Positions 47,045-55,420 of a DNA stretch of 64,000 bases are shown here, piece by piece. The first letter of the stretch is position 1; every line of letters begins with the position of its first letter. Both the position numbers and the translations under genes were made by a program. The notes under the pieces are model-generated. The model saw only the letters and a list, made by a program, of their open reading frames with translations, did not search any database and had not been told where the DNA came from. The DNA is from JANQRA01 sp035762545 (GTDB lineage Bacteria; Actinomycetota; Acidimicrobiia; Spongiisociales; ZC4RG35), in the NCBI GenBank assembly GCA_035762545.1, contig DASTOM010000024.1:248001-312000 (forward strand), in the 5' to 3' direction.

Positions 47045-47724
47045 GTCCCACTCCGGAGGGTCTGGTCGATCGTGCCGGGATCGTCGGTAATGATGCCCGT
47101 CACACCGAGCTCCACCAACTCTCGAGCGCGGGCAGGGTCGTTGACCGTCCAGGGGTACACCTCGATGTCGGGTCCGACCGGAGCCATGATCGCCGTGTGC
47201 TCGGGAACCAGAGCCCGGTGCCCTGCGTCCAAACAATGTTTGACAGCTTCATCGATGGGTATGACCGAGGTGACCGCCCACCCGGTGTTCACATCTTGAA
47301 ATACCCGTCGAACGGCAGCGATGGTCTCAAGGTTGAAACATGTGACGATGTCGCCGGGTCTGGCCCGCTCCGCCGCCTCCAGGCCGAGTCGATGATCCGG
47401 CTCGAATCCGGGGTGCCCGGGGTGGTTCTTGATCTCCATCTGCACAGGAACGCCCGGAAGGGCGGCCAGTGCCTCGTCCAGCAGAACCGGATGGTGGCCC
47501 CCACCGAGGTCGAGTTCGCAGAGCGTGGACCACGGGGTGTCGGGCACCAAGAGACCACCGATGGTGGGATCGTGAGACAGCACGAGTTTGCCGTCTCTAC
47601 TTCGTCGGACGTCGATTTCCACTGCGTCAGCGACATCAGAGGCGGCGAGCAGTCCGGCCAAGGTGTTGTCGGGAAACCGGGTCGGCCAGCCCCGATGCCC
47701 GATGATCGTTGTCTTCAGAAACAT
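47041..47724 (-). CDS. Glycerophosphodiester phosphodiesterase
   Basis: 227 residues from ATG 47724. The GDPD signature is IIGHRGWPTRFPDNTLAGL with the first catalytic histidine and later the EIDVRRSRDGKLVLSHDPTIGG metal/catalytic segment. VQMEIKNHPG and YPWTVNDPARARELVELGVTGIITDDPG close the TIM barrel. No signal peptide is visible, so it is probably cytosolic and acts on glycerophosphodiesters from lipid turnover. The frame extends upstream past 47800 but that part is not GDPD-like. It diverges from whiB. Confidence 0.88.
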   Translation of the reverse strand: MFLKTTIIGHRGWPTRFPDNTLAGLLAASDVADAVEIDVRRSRDGKLVLSHDPTIGGLLVPDTPWSTLCELDLGGGHHPVLLDEALAALPGVPVQMEIKNHPGHPGFEPDHRLGLEAAERARPGDIVTCFNLETIAAVRRVFQDVNTGWAVTSVIPIDEAVKHCLDAGHRALVPEHTAIMAPVGPDIEVYPWTVNDPARARELVELGVTGIITDDPGTIDQTLRSGT

Positions 47725-47826
47725 AGAAACAATCCAAGAAATCCGTTTACAAGGTAAGAATCGGACGGTACCGTTCGCTCCGGAATCCCCCCAAGCATCT
47801 ACGGGTGTATCCCGTGACGATGCCCT

Positions 47827-47842
47827 TGTGAAAAAGATCACA
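47827..47842. promoter_or_regulatory. CRP-type operator upstream of whiB
   Basis: TGTGA-AAAAGA-TCACA, an exact match to the TGTGA-N6-TCACA core, within TTGTGAAAAAGATCACAAAG. It ends 13 nt before the whiB ATG. It is the second such site in the window; the other is at the atp operon. Confidence 0.68.
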
Positions 47843-47855
47843 AAGTTAGGAACAC

Positions 47856-48134
47856 ATGACGCTCACAACCATTACGACCGATTGGCGGGACCTCGCCTCG
47901 TGTCGGGATTCAGAGCCAACGCTCTTCTTCCCGGTCGGCACGACGGGTCCAGCTGTCGAGCAGATCGAGGCCGCCGTGGCCATCTGCAACACATGCATGG
48001 TTCGTGAAGACTGCCTCCAGTACGCACTGGAAACCAATCAGGAATCCGGGGTCTGGGGAGGCTACGCGGAGGACGATCGTCGTCGGCTCCGCAAGCGCTG
48101 GCTCGCCGAGCGACGCCGCCGTACCACCGTCTGA
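47856..48134 (+). CDS. whiB1: WhiB family iron-sulfur regulator, WhiB1-like
   Basis: 92 residues with AGGA 5 nt upstream of the ATG. The four cluster cysteines lie in ASCRDSEPTLFFPVG, ICNTCMVREDCLQYAL, and the WhiB turn GVWGGYAEDDRRRLRKRW is followed by a basic DNA-binding tail. The start (LTTITTDWRDLASCRD) and the length match WhiB1 rather than the longer WhiB2/3/4. WhiB proteins bind a 4Fe-4S cluster, sense NO or O2 and act with the sigma factor. A CRP-type palindrome precedes the gene, matching the known control of mycobacterial whiB1 by cAMP-receptor protein. Confidence 0.9.
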   Translation: MTLTTITTDWRDLASCRDSEPTLFFPVGTTGPAVEQIEAAVAICNTCMVREDCLQYALETNQESGVWGGYAEDDRRRLRKRWLAERRRRTTV

Positions 48135-48152
48135 CCGAAGCCACAGAGTTGG

Positions 48153-48180
48153 GAAAGGGCGCCCCATGGGGCGCCCTTTC
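48153..48180. terminator. Strong bidirectional terminator after whiB
   Basis: A perfect 14-bp-arm palindrome centred at 48166/48167 (GAAAGGGCGCCCCA and its complement), with the A-run before and T-run after the GC core (CCCTTTCTTCGTTCT). It lies between convergent whiB and the DUF3107 gene and is the best intrinsic terminator in the window. Confidence 0.8.
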
Positions 48181-48204
48181 TTCGTTCTGTGATCGGATGG
48201 GAGC

Positions 48205-48432
48205 CTAGACGGCGGGTGCGAATCCCACAGTCCGACCATCGCCGGTGTCCTCGAGCTCGATGAAGGCGACGCTACGTGCCGGGATCCCAACCGTCCGTCC
48301 TTTCGTGTCGGTGAACCAACCCAGTCCACCTTCGGCGATGGCCCGCTCCATCTCTTTCTTGAAAGCCTTGGGGTCGTCGACCTCCAACTCGAGGAGCTTG
48401 TCGGTCGTGCTGATGCCTATGCGAACCTTCAT
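48205..48432 (-). CDS. DUF3107 family protein
   Basis: 75 residues from ATG 48432. The start KVRIGISTTDKLLELEVDD and the later GLGWFTDTKGRTVGIPARSVAFIEL match the small DUF3107 family restricted to actinobacteria and usually annotated as an ATP-binding or hypothetical protein. It is predicted to be a compact alpha/beta protein. It diverges from the LysM gene with 53 bp between and converges with whiB. The function is unknown. Confidence 0.8.
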   Translation of the reverse strand: MKVRIGISTTDKLLELEVDDPKAFKKEMERAIAEGGLGWFTDTKGRTVGIPARSVAFIELEDTGDGRTVGFAPAV

Positions 48433-48473
48433 GCCTCGATCGTAACCCCCTTCAATCACGTCGGTGAGTGACG

Positions 48474-48479
48474 TACGTT
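48474..48479 (+). promoter_or_regulatory. -10 box of the LysM gene (leaderless)
   Basis: TACGTT, 6 nt before the ATG at 48486, with TTCAAT 17 bp further upstream as a weak -35. Confidence 0.4.
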
Positions 48480-48485
48480 CGACAC

Positions 48486-48809
48486 ATGGGACGTCCTCTG
48501 ATCATCGTCTTGCTCGTGGGCCTGTTCCTGGCCACCGGTGTCGCCGGAGCCATGCCTGTCCGGCAGGTGCGCATACCCGCGACCACGTCGAACACCTCGA
48601 GCACACCGGTCACGGTCACAGTGGCCAAGGGGGATCACCTCTGGAAGATCTCGGCCCGTCATCTCGGGGCGGGGTCGGACAACGGTGAGATCGCCCCTTA
48701 CTGGCGAACCGTGGTCGAAGTGAACACACCCAGACTGCGATCGGGTGATCCGGATCTGATCTACCCGGGTGAGGTCATCGAGATGCCGGCCGTCAACGAA
48801 TCGCGGTGA
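48486..48809 (+). CDS. Secreted LysM domain protein
   Basis: About 107 residues from ATG 48486. A signal or anchor helix (PLIIVLLVGLFLATGVAGA) precedes a short linker and one LysM-type domain (VTVAKGDHLWKISARHLG ... DPDLIYPGEVIEMP), a peptidoglycan-binding module. The insertion between LysM helices (GSDNGEIAPYWRTVVEVN) is typical of actinobacterial variants. There is no catalytic domain, so it may be a wall-binding accessory. The 3' end overlaps the convergent dehydrogenase gene by 17 bp. Confidence 0.78.
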   Translation: MGRPLIIVLLVGLFLATGVAGAMPVRQVRIPATTSNTSSTPVTVTVAKGDHLWKISARHLGAGSDNGEIAPYWRTVVEVNTPRLRSGDPDLIYPGEVIEMPAVNESR

Positions 48810-50154
48810 ATCTGTACAAGCCGCCTTCGTAGGTGGTGAGGTACAGCTCGCCGTGGCCGTCCAGTCCGAAGCTGGTTATCGAGCCGACCTCCCCACCGAG
48901 ATCCGCAGTCCAATCACGGGCCTCGGTCACCTGACCGTCGACGTATTCGAAACCCCGGATCCACTGCCGGACCCAGTCGGCGTAGAAGTAGGTCCCCTGG
49001 ATCTCCGGGATCTCAGCACCCCGATACACATACCCACCCGTGATGGACAGCCCTTCCTCGTGGCTGTAGGTGACGACGGGGTTGGTGTAGTCGGCCGGGT
49101 CACAGTCCTGGAGGTGGAAGCAGCGCGTCCCCTCCATGTCGGACCAACCGAAGTTGTACCCGCCTTCCGAGATCGAGACCACGTTGACCTCCTCCTGGTC
49201 GGCGTGCCCGACATCGGCGATGTAGATCATCCCGTCGACGGGGTCGATCGAGAAACGCCAGGGGTTGCGGAGACCGTATGACCAGATCTCACCCATCCCA
49301 CCGCCATCGACGAAGGGGTTGTCGGGTGGGATCGCATAGGGATCTCCACCGTCTACGTCGATGCGGAAGATCGAGCCGTAGGGCGTCTCCGGGTCCTGTC
49401 CCTGGGAACGACTGTCGGCACCGTCGCCCATCGACACCCAGAGGAATCCGTCCGGCCCGAACACGGTGTTCCCGCCGTAATGCCGGATGTCTGTGGCCTC
49501 CGGAGGTTGCTCGAACTCGAAGATCACCTTCTCACCGGCCGCAAAGGCGATATTCGGGTCCGTTGGGGAGACGGTGAACTCCGATAGCTGGCGATTGCCG
49601 CCTTTGTCGGTGTAGTAGACGAAGAAGCGGCCATTGTTGGCATAGTCGGGATGGAATGCCAGACCGAGCATGCCCTGTTCGATGCCACCGGCGAGCACCT
49701 GGTCGGTCAGGTCGAGGAACGGGGCGTCGAGGAGGCTCCGGTTTGCGTCGATCACCCGGATCACTCCGAACCGCTCTGTGACGAAGAGACGGTCGTCCCC
49801 CGGTGGGGCGGCGACCACGGTGGGCTGATTCAGACCCTCGCTCACCAGGTCGAGGGTGATCTCCTGCAGCGGCGACAGGCTCGGCGTCGAGCCTGCAACG
49901 GTCGTGCTGGACCCACCGCTGTCACTGCCAGGTGTCGTGGTCGAGCTGGTGCCATCACCATCGGTGGCCGTCGTTTCCCCCGGGCTGGTCGTAGTTGTGG
50001 TGCTGTCCACCGCACCCGGCGGCGACTCGTCGCCTCCGCTCCCAAACACCCTCAGGAAGAAGAATAGAAGGAGGAACACCACCACCAGCCCGATGAGGAT
50101 GGCTCGGTAGCGCGCCTGGTCATGGCCGGAAGATTGACGGTGTGGGGCGGTCAC
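48793..50154 (-). CDS. PQQ-dependent-type sugar dehydrogenase (GSDH/Hip-like propeller)
   Basis: 453 residues from GTG 50154; TACAAT lies 10 nt upstream, so the transcript is leaderless or nearly so. One N-terminal membrane anchor (AILIGLVVVFLLLFFFLRVFG) is followed by a Ser/Thr/Gly-rich linker and then a six-bladed propeller: TERFGVIRVID, IEQGMLGLAFHPDYANNGRFFVYYT, RHYGGNTVFGPDGFLWVSMGDGA, WSYGLRNPWRFSIDPVDGMIYIADVG. The family includes soluble glucose and sorbosone dehydrogenases and non-enzymatic homologues. It is membrane-anchored and faces outside. PQQ synthesis genes are not in the window. Confidence 0.88.
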   Translation of the reverse strand: MTAPHRQSSGHDQARYRAILIGLVVVFLLLFFFLRVFGSGGDESPPGAVDSTTTTTSPGETTATDGDGTSSTTTPGSDSGGSSTTVAGSTPSLSPLQEITLDLVSEGLNQPTVVAAPPGDDRLFVTERFGVIRVIDANRSLLDAPFLDLTDQVLAGGIEQGMLGLAFHPDYANNGRFFVYYTDKGGNRQLSEFTVSPTDPNIAFAAGEKVIFEFEQPPEATDIRHYGGNTVFGPDGFLWVSMGDGADSRSQGQDPETPYGSIFRIDVDGGDPYAIPPDNPFVDGGGMGEIWSYGLRNPWRFSIDPVDGMIYIADVGHADQEEVNVVSISEGGYNFGWSDMEGTRCFHLQDCDPADYTNPVVTYSHEEGLSITGGYVYRGAEIPEIQGTYFYADWVRQWIRGFEYVDGQVTEARDWTADLGGEVGSITSFGLDGHGELYLTTYEGGLYRFTAIR

Positions 50155-50211
50155 AGAAGCTGGGATTGTATGACTTGGCGGCCCGAAACCGCATTCCCGA
50201 AGGACCGAGCG

Positions 50212-51186
50212 TCAGGCGTTCTCGCCGAGGAATATCTCGGAAACCGACGAGTCCATGAAGATCGCCTGGAGGGTCTCGGCGAGGATCGGAGCGATCGAGA
50301 GGACCTTGACGTTGTCGAGCGATTGGATGTCGCTGCTGACGGGAAGGGTGTTGGTGACTATCACCTCTTCGATCGGGGCGTTCTTGATCCGGTCGAGGGC
50401 CGGCTCGCTGAAGATCCCGTGCGTGGCGGCGATTCGAACGCTCTTCGCCCCGAACTCTTTCACCATCTCGGCGGCGTTGCACACGGTGCCGGCCGTGTCG
50501 ATCATGTCGTCGACGATCACCACATGCCGGTCGGTCACCTTGCCCGCCATGGAGAGTGCTTCGGACTCGTTGTGCTCGGTGGGGTCGCGCCGCTTGTAGA
50601 TGAAGGCGACCGAGCCGCCGAGATGCTTGGCATACCGCTCCGCTCTCTTCACACCGCCGGCATCGGGTGACAGGATGGCCCGCTTTCCGTCCTCGAGCCG
50701 GTCGGAGAGGTAGTCCGTGATGATCGGGAGGGCCGTCAGGCTGTCCCAGGGCTTGGAGATGAATCCCTGGAGCTGGCCGGTGTGGAGATCGACCGAGACC
50801 AACCGGTCGGCGCCCGCCTTCATGAAAAGGTCTGCCACCAGACGGGCGGTGATCGGCTCACGGGGCAAGACCTTCTTGTCCTGCCGTGAGTACCCGAGGA
50901 ACGGGATGACTGCGGTGATCCGACGCGCCGATGCCCGCTTGAGTGCGTCGATGGTGATCAACTGCTCCATGATGTTGTCGTTGATGGGAGAAGAGTGGCT
51001 CTGGATCACGAAGCAGTCGGAGCCACGGACGCTCTCCTCGGGCCGCACGTAAATCTCCCCATTGGCGAACGACGAGCGCTCCACCTTGCCAAGTTGGATG
51101 CCGAGAACTTCGGCCACTTCCTCCGCCAGGGGCGGGTTGGCCCCCCCTGAGAAGAGCATCATCCGATTGCGTGAGACGATGTCCAC
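50212..51186 (-). CDS. prs: Ribose-phosphate pyrophosphokinase
   Basis: 324 residues from GTG 51186, one nucleotide past glmU. The start RMMLFSGGANPPLAEEVAEVLG, EIYVRPEESVRGSDCFVIQS, the VSVDLHTGQLQGF segment and the PRPP loop VVIVDDMIDTAGTVCNAAEM are diagnostic. It makes PRPP from ribose 5-phosphate and ATP for nucleotide, His and Trp synthesis. The glmU-prs pair is a conserved actinobacterial arrangement. Confidence 0.97.
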   Translation of the reverse strand: MDIVSRNRMMLFSGGANPPLAEEVAEVLGIQLGKVERSSFANGEIYVRPEESVRGSDCFVIQSHSSPINDNIMEQLITIDALKRASARRITAVIPFLGYSRQDKKVLPREPITARLVADLFMKAGADRLVSVDLHTGQLQGFISKPWDSLTALPIITDYLSDRLEDGKRAILSPDAGGVKRAERYAKHLGGSVAFIYKRRDPTEHNESEALSMAGKVTDRHVVIVDDMIDTAGTVCNAAEMVKEFGAKSVRIAATHGIFSEPALDRIKNAPIEEVIVTNTLPVSSDIQSLDNVKVLSIAPILAETLQAIFMDSSVSEIFLGENA

Positions 51187-51187
51187 G

Positions 51188-52576
51188 TCAGTCCTCTGCG
51201 TCTTCGGCCGCTTTGCGCGCCTCGCGCCGTTGAGAGTAGCCGGGAATCTCCTTCTGACCAGATCGCTCCACGGCGAGAGCCCCATCCGCCACGTCCCTGG
51301 TAATGACCGACCCGGCGCCGGTCACGGCGTTGTCACCGATCCTGACAGGGGCCACGAGCATCGTGTCGGAACCGATGAAGGCACCCTCCCCGATCTCGGT
51401 TTGGTGCTTGTGATAACCGTCGTAGTTGCAGGTGATGGTCCCGGCGCCGATGTTGGCTCTGGCACCCACGGTGGCGTCGCCGAGATAGCTCAAATGCGGC
51501 ACCTTGGCCCCCTCGCCCAGGGTGGTGTTCTTCGTCTCGACGAAGGTCCCCGCCTTCGCTCCATTCTCGAGCACGGTCCCCGGTCGGAGTGATGCGTAGG
51601 GACCCACCTCACACCGATCGCCGACCACGGCACCACGAAGCACGGCATACCAGACCGTCGAGTCGGCTCCGATGACCGAGTCGACGGCAAACACGTCGGG
51701 GCCGACCTGGCTTCCAGCGCCGACCGTCGTCGTCCCCTCGAGATGTGTTCCCGGGTAGATCCGGGCTCCGGGCTCGACAGTGACGGTGTCGTCGATGTAG
51801 GTCCGATCCGGATCGAGGATCGCCACCCCGGATTCCATGAGCTTGTGGTTGGTGCGCCGTTGCAGCTCCTTACGGGCTTCGGCGAGTTGGTCCTGAGAGT
51901 TGATACCGATCACCTCCTGTGGGGTGGCATCGACTGCGGTCAGTTTGTCACCCTCGGCAACCAGGATGCCTATGACATCGGTCAGGTAGTACTCACCCTG
52001 AGCGTTGTCGTCGGTCACCTGCTTGAGGGTGTCGCTCAAGCGGCCGGCACGCACTGCGTAGATCCCAGCATTGATCTCCTTGATCTCGAGTTGTTCTGGT
52101 GTGCAGTCCCGATGCTCGACGATGCCCGAAATGTTGCCCTCACTGTCTCTGGTGACCCTGCCATAACCCGTTGGATCGTCGAACGCGGACGAGATGAGCC
52201 GCGCCGACTCGCCGTCGTCGAGATCGGCCAGTTCGGCGAGGAGTTCGGTGGTGAGCAGCGGAGTGTCGCCATAGAGGATCACCACCGTGTCATCAGGATC
52301 GAGCGCACCCAGGGCGTCGAGTCCGATCTGGGCGGCGTGACCGGTGCCGAGTTGCTCGACCTGAACGGCATCGATCGTCCCATCGGGGAGAATCGGCCTG
52401 ACCAGGTCGGCGCCATGACCTACGACCACGACACTTGATTCCGGTTCGAGCGGACGAACGGCGTCGAGTACCCAATTGACCAGTTCCCGCCCGGCGGCGA
52501 CGTGGGCCACCTTGGGCAAGCCAGATCTCATCCGTTTTCCCTCACCGGCGGCGAGGACGATCACATGTGTGGCCAA
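51188..52576 (-). CDS. glmU: Bifunctional UDP-GlcNAc pyrophosphorylase / GlcN-1-P acetyltransferase
   Basis: 462 residues. The N-terminal uridyltransferase has VLAAGEGKRMRSGLPKVAH, GTGHAAQIGLDAL and VVILYGDTPLL. The C-terminal left-handed beta-helix carries hexapeptide repeats (TVEPGARIYPGTHLEGTTTVGAG, IGADSTVWYAVLRGAVVGDR) and the acetyl-CoA region GAFIGSDTMLVAPVRIGDNAVTGAGSVI. It makes UDP-GlcNAc for peptidoglycan. tRNA-Gln lies 25 nt upstream on the same strand, so the two may share a transcript. Confidence 0.97.
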   Translation of the reverse strand: MATHVIVLAAGEGKRMRSGLPKVAHVAAGRELVNWVLDAVRPLEPESSVVVVGHGADLVRPILPDGTIDAVQVEQLGTGHAAQIGLDALGALDPDDTVVILYGDTPLLTTELLAELADLDDGESARLISSAFDDPTGYGRVTRDSEGNISGIVEHRDCTPEQLEIKEINAGIYAVRAGRLSDTLKQVTDDNAQGEYYLTDVIGILVAEGDKLTAVDATPQEVIGINSQDQLAEARKELQRRTNHKLMESGVAILDPDRTYIDDTVTVEPGARIYPGTHLEGTTTVGAGSQVGPDVFAVDSVIGADSTVWYAVLRGAVVGDRCEVGPYASLRPGTVLENGAKAGTFVETKNTTLGEGAKVPHLSYLGDATVGARANIGAGTITCNYDGYHKHQTEIGEGAFIGSDTMLVAPVRIGDNAVTGAGSVITRDVADGALAVERSGQKEIPGYSQRREARKAAEDAED

Positions 52577-52601
52577 GCGGTGTGTTCCTCTGTGTTTGTC
52601 G

Positions 52602-52673
52602 CTGGGGGGGCAGGACTCGAACCCGCAATAACAGGACCAAAACCTGCCGTGTTACCAGTTACACCACCCCCCA
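52602..52673 (-). tRNA. tRNA-Gln (anticodon TTG)
   Basis: A minus-strand cloverleaf: acceptor TGGGGGG/CCCCCCA, D-arm GTGT...ACAC, anticodon stem GCAGG/CCTGT with loop TTTTGGT (anticodon TTG), and T-arm GCGGG-TTCGAGT-CCTGC. The discriminator is G and CCA is not encoded. It reads CAA and, by wobble, CAG. Its position before glmU is conserved in actinobacteria. Confidence 0.95.
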
Positions 52674-52744
52674 ATCCGGCGGTCGGTGAGTGCAAACAGG
52701 TTACCGCTCGGCGTGTCGGAAGCCGAGCGTGCAGCAATGTGCCG

Positions 52745-53587
52745 CTACGGCTCATCGTTGCTCACTCGCTCCACACCACGGTCACGCAGTCCGATCCCAC
52801 GACCCTCCTCGATGAGCGAGAAGACCGCGGCGACGGCGTCGGTGGCCTCGTCCACGGTGGGGAAGTAGGCGAAACAGGCCGAGCCCGAACCGGTGAGGGA
52901 GATGGCACTCCCCCATGTCGAGAGGAGGTCGGCCATGAAGTCGCCCAACAATGGCTCGACGGCGAGGGCGGCGGGCAGGAGATCGTTGCGCATGGGCATC
53001 CGACCGCGAAGTGCAGGGGGCAGGAGGTCATCAGGCACCGCGTCGCCCTCCGGCCCCTCCAACTCGTCCCACTTCCGGTACACCTCGACCGTCGACAACC
53101 CGAAGCTCGGGGTCACCACTGCAACGGCGAATCCCCCGGCCGGCCGAAGCGGCTCGATGTCGTAGCCGACCCCAGTCATCATGAGGGTCCCCCCGGTCAG
53201 GAAGAGAGCGACGTCGGCTCCGACCCGATGAGCGACGGGAGCAAGCTCGGAGCGCGACAATCCGGCCGCACCAGCTCCGGCCAACAACGCCGCGGCCGCA
53301 TCCGAGCTCCCTCCACCGAGCCCTGCGGCGATCGGGATCTGCTTGTCGAGAGTCATCCGCAGCGGGGGCACGCGGACATCACGTCTCAGCTCGCGCAGGG
53401 CCTTTTCCACGAGGTTGTCTTCGATATCGGAGTCGAGCTCGTCGTGGCCCTCTCCCGGAGCGACCGTCAGGGCGTCACACCATTCGATGGTCTGCACCAA
53501 CGACTCGAGCGGGTGGTACCCGTCGGAACGGGGCGGATGCACGAGGAGGGACAGATTGAGCTTGGCGGGGGCCTGGTAGACGGTCAT
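52745..53587 (-). CDS. ispE: 4-diphosphocytidyl-2-C-methyl-D-erythritol kinase
   Basis: 280 residues. The GHMP-kinase ATP loop is QIPIAAGLGGGSSDAAAALLAG, the N-terminal substrate segment is YQAPAKLNLSLLVHPPRSDGYHPLESL and the C-terminal loop ISLTGSGSACFAYFP is typical. It phosphorylates CDP-ME in the MEP pathway for isoprenoids. Its start overlaps rsmA by ATGA in the conserved tatD-rsmA-ispE order. Confidence 0.96.
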   Translation of the reverse strand: MTVYQAPAKLNLSLLVHPPRSDGYHPLESLVQTIEWCDALTVAPGEGHDELDSDIEDNLVEKALRELRRDVRVPPLRMTLDKQIPIAAGLGGGSSDAAAALLAGAGAAGLSRSELAPVAHRVGADVALFLTGGTLMMTGVGYDIEPLRPAGGFAVAVVTPSFGLSTVEVYRKWDELEGPEGDAVPDDLLPPALRGRMPMRNDLLPAALAVEPLLGDFMADLLSTWGSAISLTGSGSACFAYFPTVDEATDAVAAVFSLIEEGRGIGLRDRGVERVSNDEP

Positions 53588-54387
53588 ACGGAAGCCAAGC
53601 GGAGGAATTCGCCCGGTGAGAGGTCTTCAGCGCGTTTGGTCGCATCGAACCCCGCCCGTTCCAGAAGGACGACGGGATCATCGATCAATGAGGCCAGCGA
53701 TCGCCGCAACATCTTGCGTCGCTGGCCGAACCCGGCCCTGGCGAGCTCGATGGCGCGCCCGGCGTTCTCAGGAGCCGGCTTGCGGACGAGGACAACCACG
53801 GCCGACTCGACTCTCGGTGGTGGGTAGAACACTTGGGGCGGAACCGTGAAAGCGACCCTCGCTGTCGAGTAGATCCCTGCAATCACCGAAGGCAACCCAT
53901 AGTCGGGACTCCCCACCTGGGCAGCGAAGCGCATCGCCACCTCACGCTGCACCATCACGATGAACCGCTCGATCGACGGAGCGTTCTGCAGCGCATCCAG
54001 CACCACCGGGGTGCCGACGTTGTAGGGAAGGTTGGCGACCATCGACCAACCGTGGCCCGAGAGCGCCTCAGAGAAGTCGACCTTGGCCACATCCTCGAAT
54101 CTGAGGTCCACGTCGAGATCCTCGGTGACGGCACCGAGGACGGGACGAAGACCCTCGTCGATCTCGTATGCCAACACCGAGGCGCCAGCGGCGGCCAGCG
54201 CCCGGGTGAGGGTTCCGGTGCCTGCCCCGATCTCGACGACTCTGGAGCCCGGACCAACCTCGGCGAGCGCGACGATCTTTCGCGTGATGTTGGCGTCAGC
54301 GAGGAAGTGCTGACCCAACCGGTGGATGGGGGCCAGTCCGTGACGCTCGAGCAGGGCGGCGATCTCGGACCTCGTCTGCGCGGTCAT
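53584..54387 (-). CDS. rsmA: 16S rRNA dimethyladenosine transferase (KsgA)
   Basis: 267 residues. LGQHFLADANITRKIV opens the domain, the SAM loop is VVEIGAGTGTLTRAL and the target-adenine motif is NLPYNVGTPVVL. The C-terminal PRVESAVVVLVRK is conserved. It dimethylates A1518/A1519 in 16S rRNA and serves as a late 30S assembly checkpoint. It overlaps tatD and ispE by ATGA on either side. Confidence 0.96.
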   Translation of the reverse strand: MTAQTRSEIAALLERHGLAPIHRLGQHFLADANITRKIVALAEVGPGSRVVEIGAGTGTLTRALAAAGASVLAYEIDEGLRPVLGAVTEDLDVDLRFEDVAKVDFSEALSGHGWSMVANLPYNVGTPVVLDALQNAPSIERFIVMVQREVAMRFAAQVGSPDYGLPSVIAGIYSTARVAFTVPPQVFYPPPRVESAVVVLVRKPAPENAGRAIELARAGFGQRRKMLRRSLASLIDDPVVLLERAGFDATKRAEDLSPGEFLRLASV

Positions 54388-55130
54388 GGGCGGAAGACCC
54401 TCGCTGCATTGGCTGACGTGACAGCCGCAACCTCATCGACAGGGAGACCCCAGACCCCAGCGAGGGCTTCCCCCACCAGAGCCACCCAGGCGGGCTCGTT
54501 CTGCTCGCCGCGGTGCGGAGGAGGGGTTAGATATGGGGTGTCGGTCTCCACCAGGGCGCGTTCGGGCGGCACCAGGGCCGCACCGTGTCTGATGGTGTCG
54601 CCGGTCTCGAAGGCCACCGGACCGGCGAACGAGAACATGACGCCGAGATCGAGAAACCGTTTCGTCCACCTGGTTCCACCCGTCCAACAGTGAAGGACGG
54701 TCTGGGGCCCGACCCTCGTGTCCTCGACGATCTGGTGAACCGATTCGAATGCGTCGCGACAGTGGACGATCAGTGGCTTCCCGAGATCCAAGGCGATGGC
54801 GATGTGATCCCTCATCGAGGCCTCCTGCTCGCCCCGCGGCGACAGGTCCCGGTAGAAGTCGAGACCTGTCTCGCCGATCGCAGCCACCGACGGCGCCAAC
54901 TCCTCGATGGTGCGCCGCTGCCGGGACCATTGCGTCGCATCATGGGGGTGCAGCCCCGAGGTCGCCAACACCCGGCCCGGGAACTCCCTCGCCAAGGCGA
55001 ATGAGGCCAGTGAGGAATCGGCGTCCACCCCCGGTGCCACGACCCATTCGACCTGGGGAGCACGGCCCAGGAGCTCGCCAGGGGGCCGACCGTCCAGTTG
55101 TAGATGACAGTGCGTGTCCACCCAGGTCAT
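54384..55130 (-). CDS. tatD: TatD family metal-dependent deoxyribonuclease
   Basis: 248 residues from ATG 55130 (MTWVDTHCHL); the frame is open 10 codons further. The metal ligands lie in DTHCHLQL, AIGETGLDFYRD, KPLIVHCRDAFE, HCWTGGT and VETDTPYLTPPPHRG, the full TatD amidohydrolase set. TatD proteins are 3'-5' exonucleases or AP endonucleases in DNA repair or quality control. It leads the tatD-rsmA-ispE unit and diverges from the AbrB-type gene. Confidence 0.94.
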   Translation of the reverse strand: MTWVDTHCHLQLDGRPPGELLGRAPQVEWVVAPGVDADSSLASFALAREFPGRVLATSGLHPHDATQWSRQRRTIEELAPSVAAIGETGLDFYRDLSPRGEQEASMRDHIAIALDLGKPLIVHCRDAFESVHQIVEDTRVGPQTVLHCWTGGTRWTKRFLDLGVMFSFAGPVAFETGDTIRHGAALVPPERALVETDTPYLTPPPHRGEQNEPAWVALVGEALAGVWGLPVDEVAAVTSANAARVFRP

Positions 55131-55170
55131 GGACGAGGACGGTACCTGGCACCGTGCCATCAGCGATCTG

Positions 55171-55176
55171 TAGGCT
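55171..55176 (+). promoter_or_regulatory. Candidate -10 box of the AbrB-type gene (leaderless)
   Basis: TAGGCT, 7 nt before the GTG at 55184. Confidence 0.4.
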
Positions 55177-55183
55177 CGGCGTC

Positions 55184-55420
55184 GTGGACTCTGGGATTAC
55201 CCGCAAGATCGACGACCTGGGCCGGATCGTCATCCCCGCCGAGACCCGGCGGATGTTCAACATCCGGGAGGGGGATCACCTCTATATCGCGGTCGAGGGA
55301 GGGAACATCGTCCTTCGCAAGATGACGGACTCATGCACCTTCTGCGGGAGCGACAGACAGGTCATCCAGTTCAAGGGCAAGGGTATCTGCACGCCCTGCA
55401 AGGGTCAGCTCGAAGCCTGA
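55184..55420 (+). CDS. AbrB/SpoVT-type DNA-binding protein with zinc-ribbon tail
   Basis: 78 residues from GTG 55184. The swapped-hairpin DNA-binding fold reads SGITRKIDDLGRIVIPAETRRMFNIREGDHLYIAVEGG, the AbrB signature. The tail SCTFCGSDRQVIQFKGKGICTPCKGQL has CxxC...CxxC spacing, a small zinc ribbon seen in AbrB relatives of spore formers and some actinobacteria. AbrB-type proteins are transition-state or antitoxin-like regulators. There is no toxin gene beside it, which favours a global regulator. The 3' end overlaps convergent rsmI by 16 bp. Confidence 0.83.
   Translation: MDSGITRKIDDLGRIVIPAETRRMFNIREGDHLYIAVEGGNIVLRKMTDSCTFCGSDRQVIQFKGKGICTPCKGQLEA

Noticed and set aside
55184..55420. 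AbrB-type antitoxin of a toxin-antitoxin pair
   Set aside because: No toxin-like ORF lies beside it. Neighbours are tatD (divergent) and rsmI (convergent), and the zinc-ribbon tail fits a regulator.
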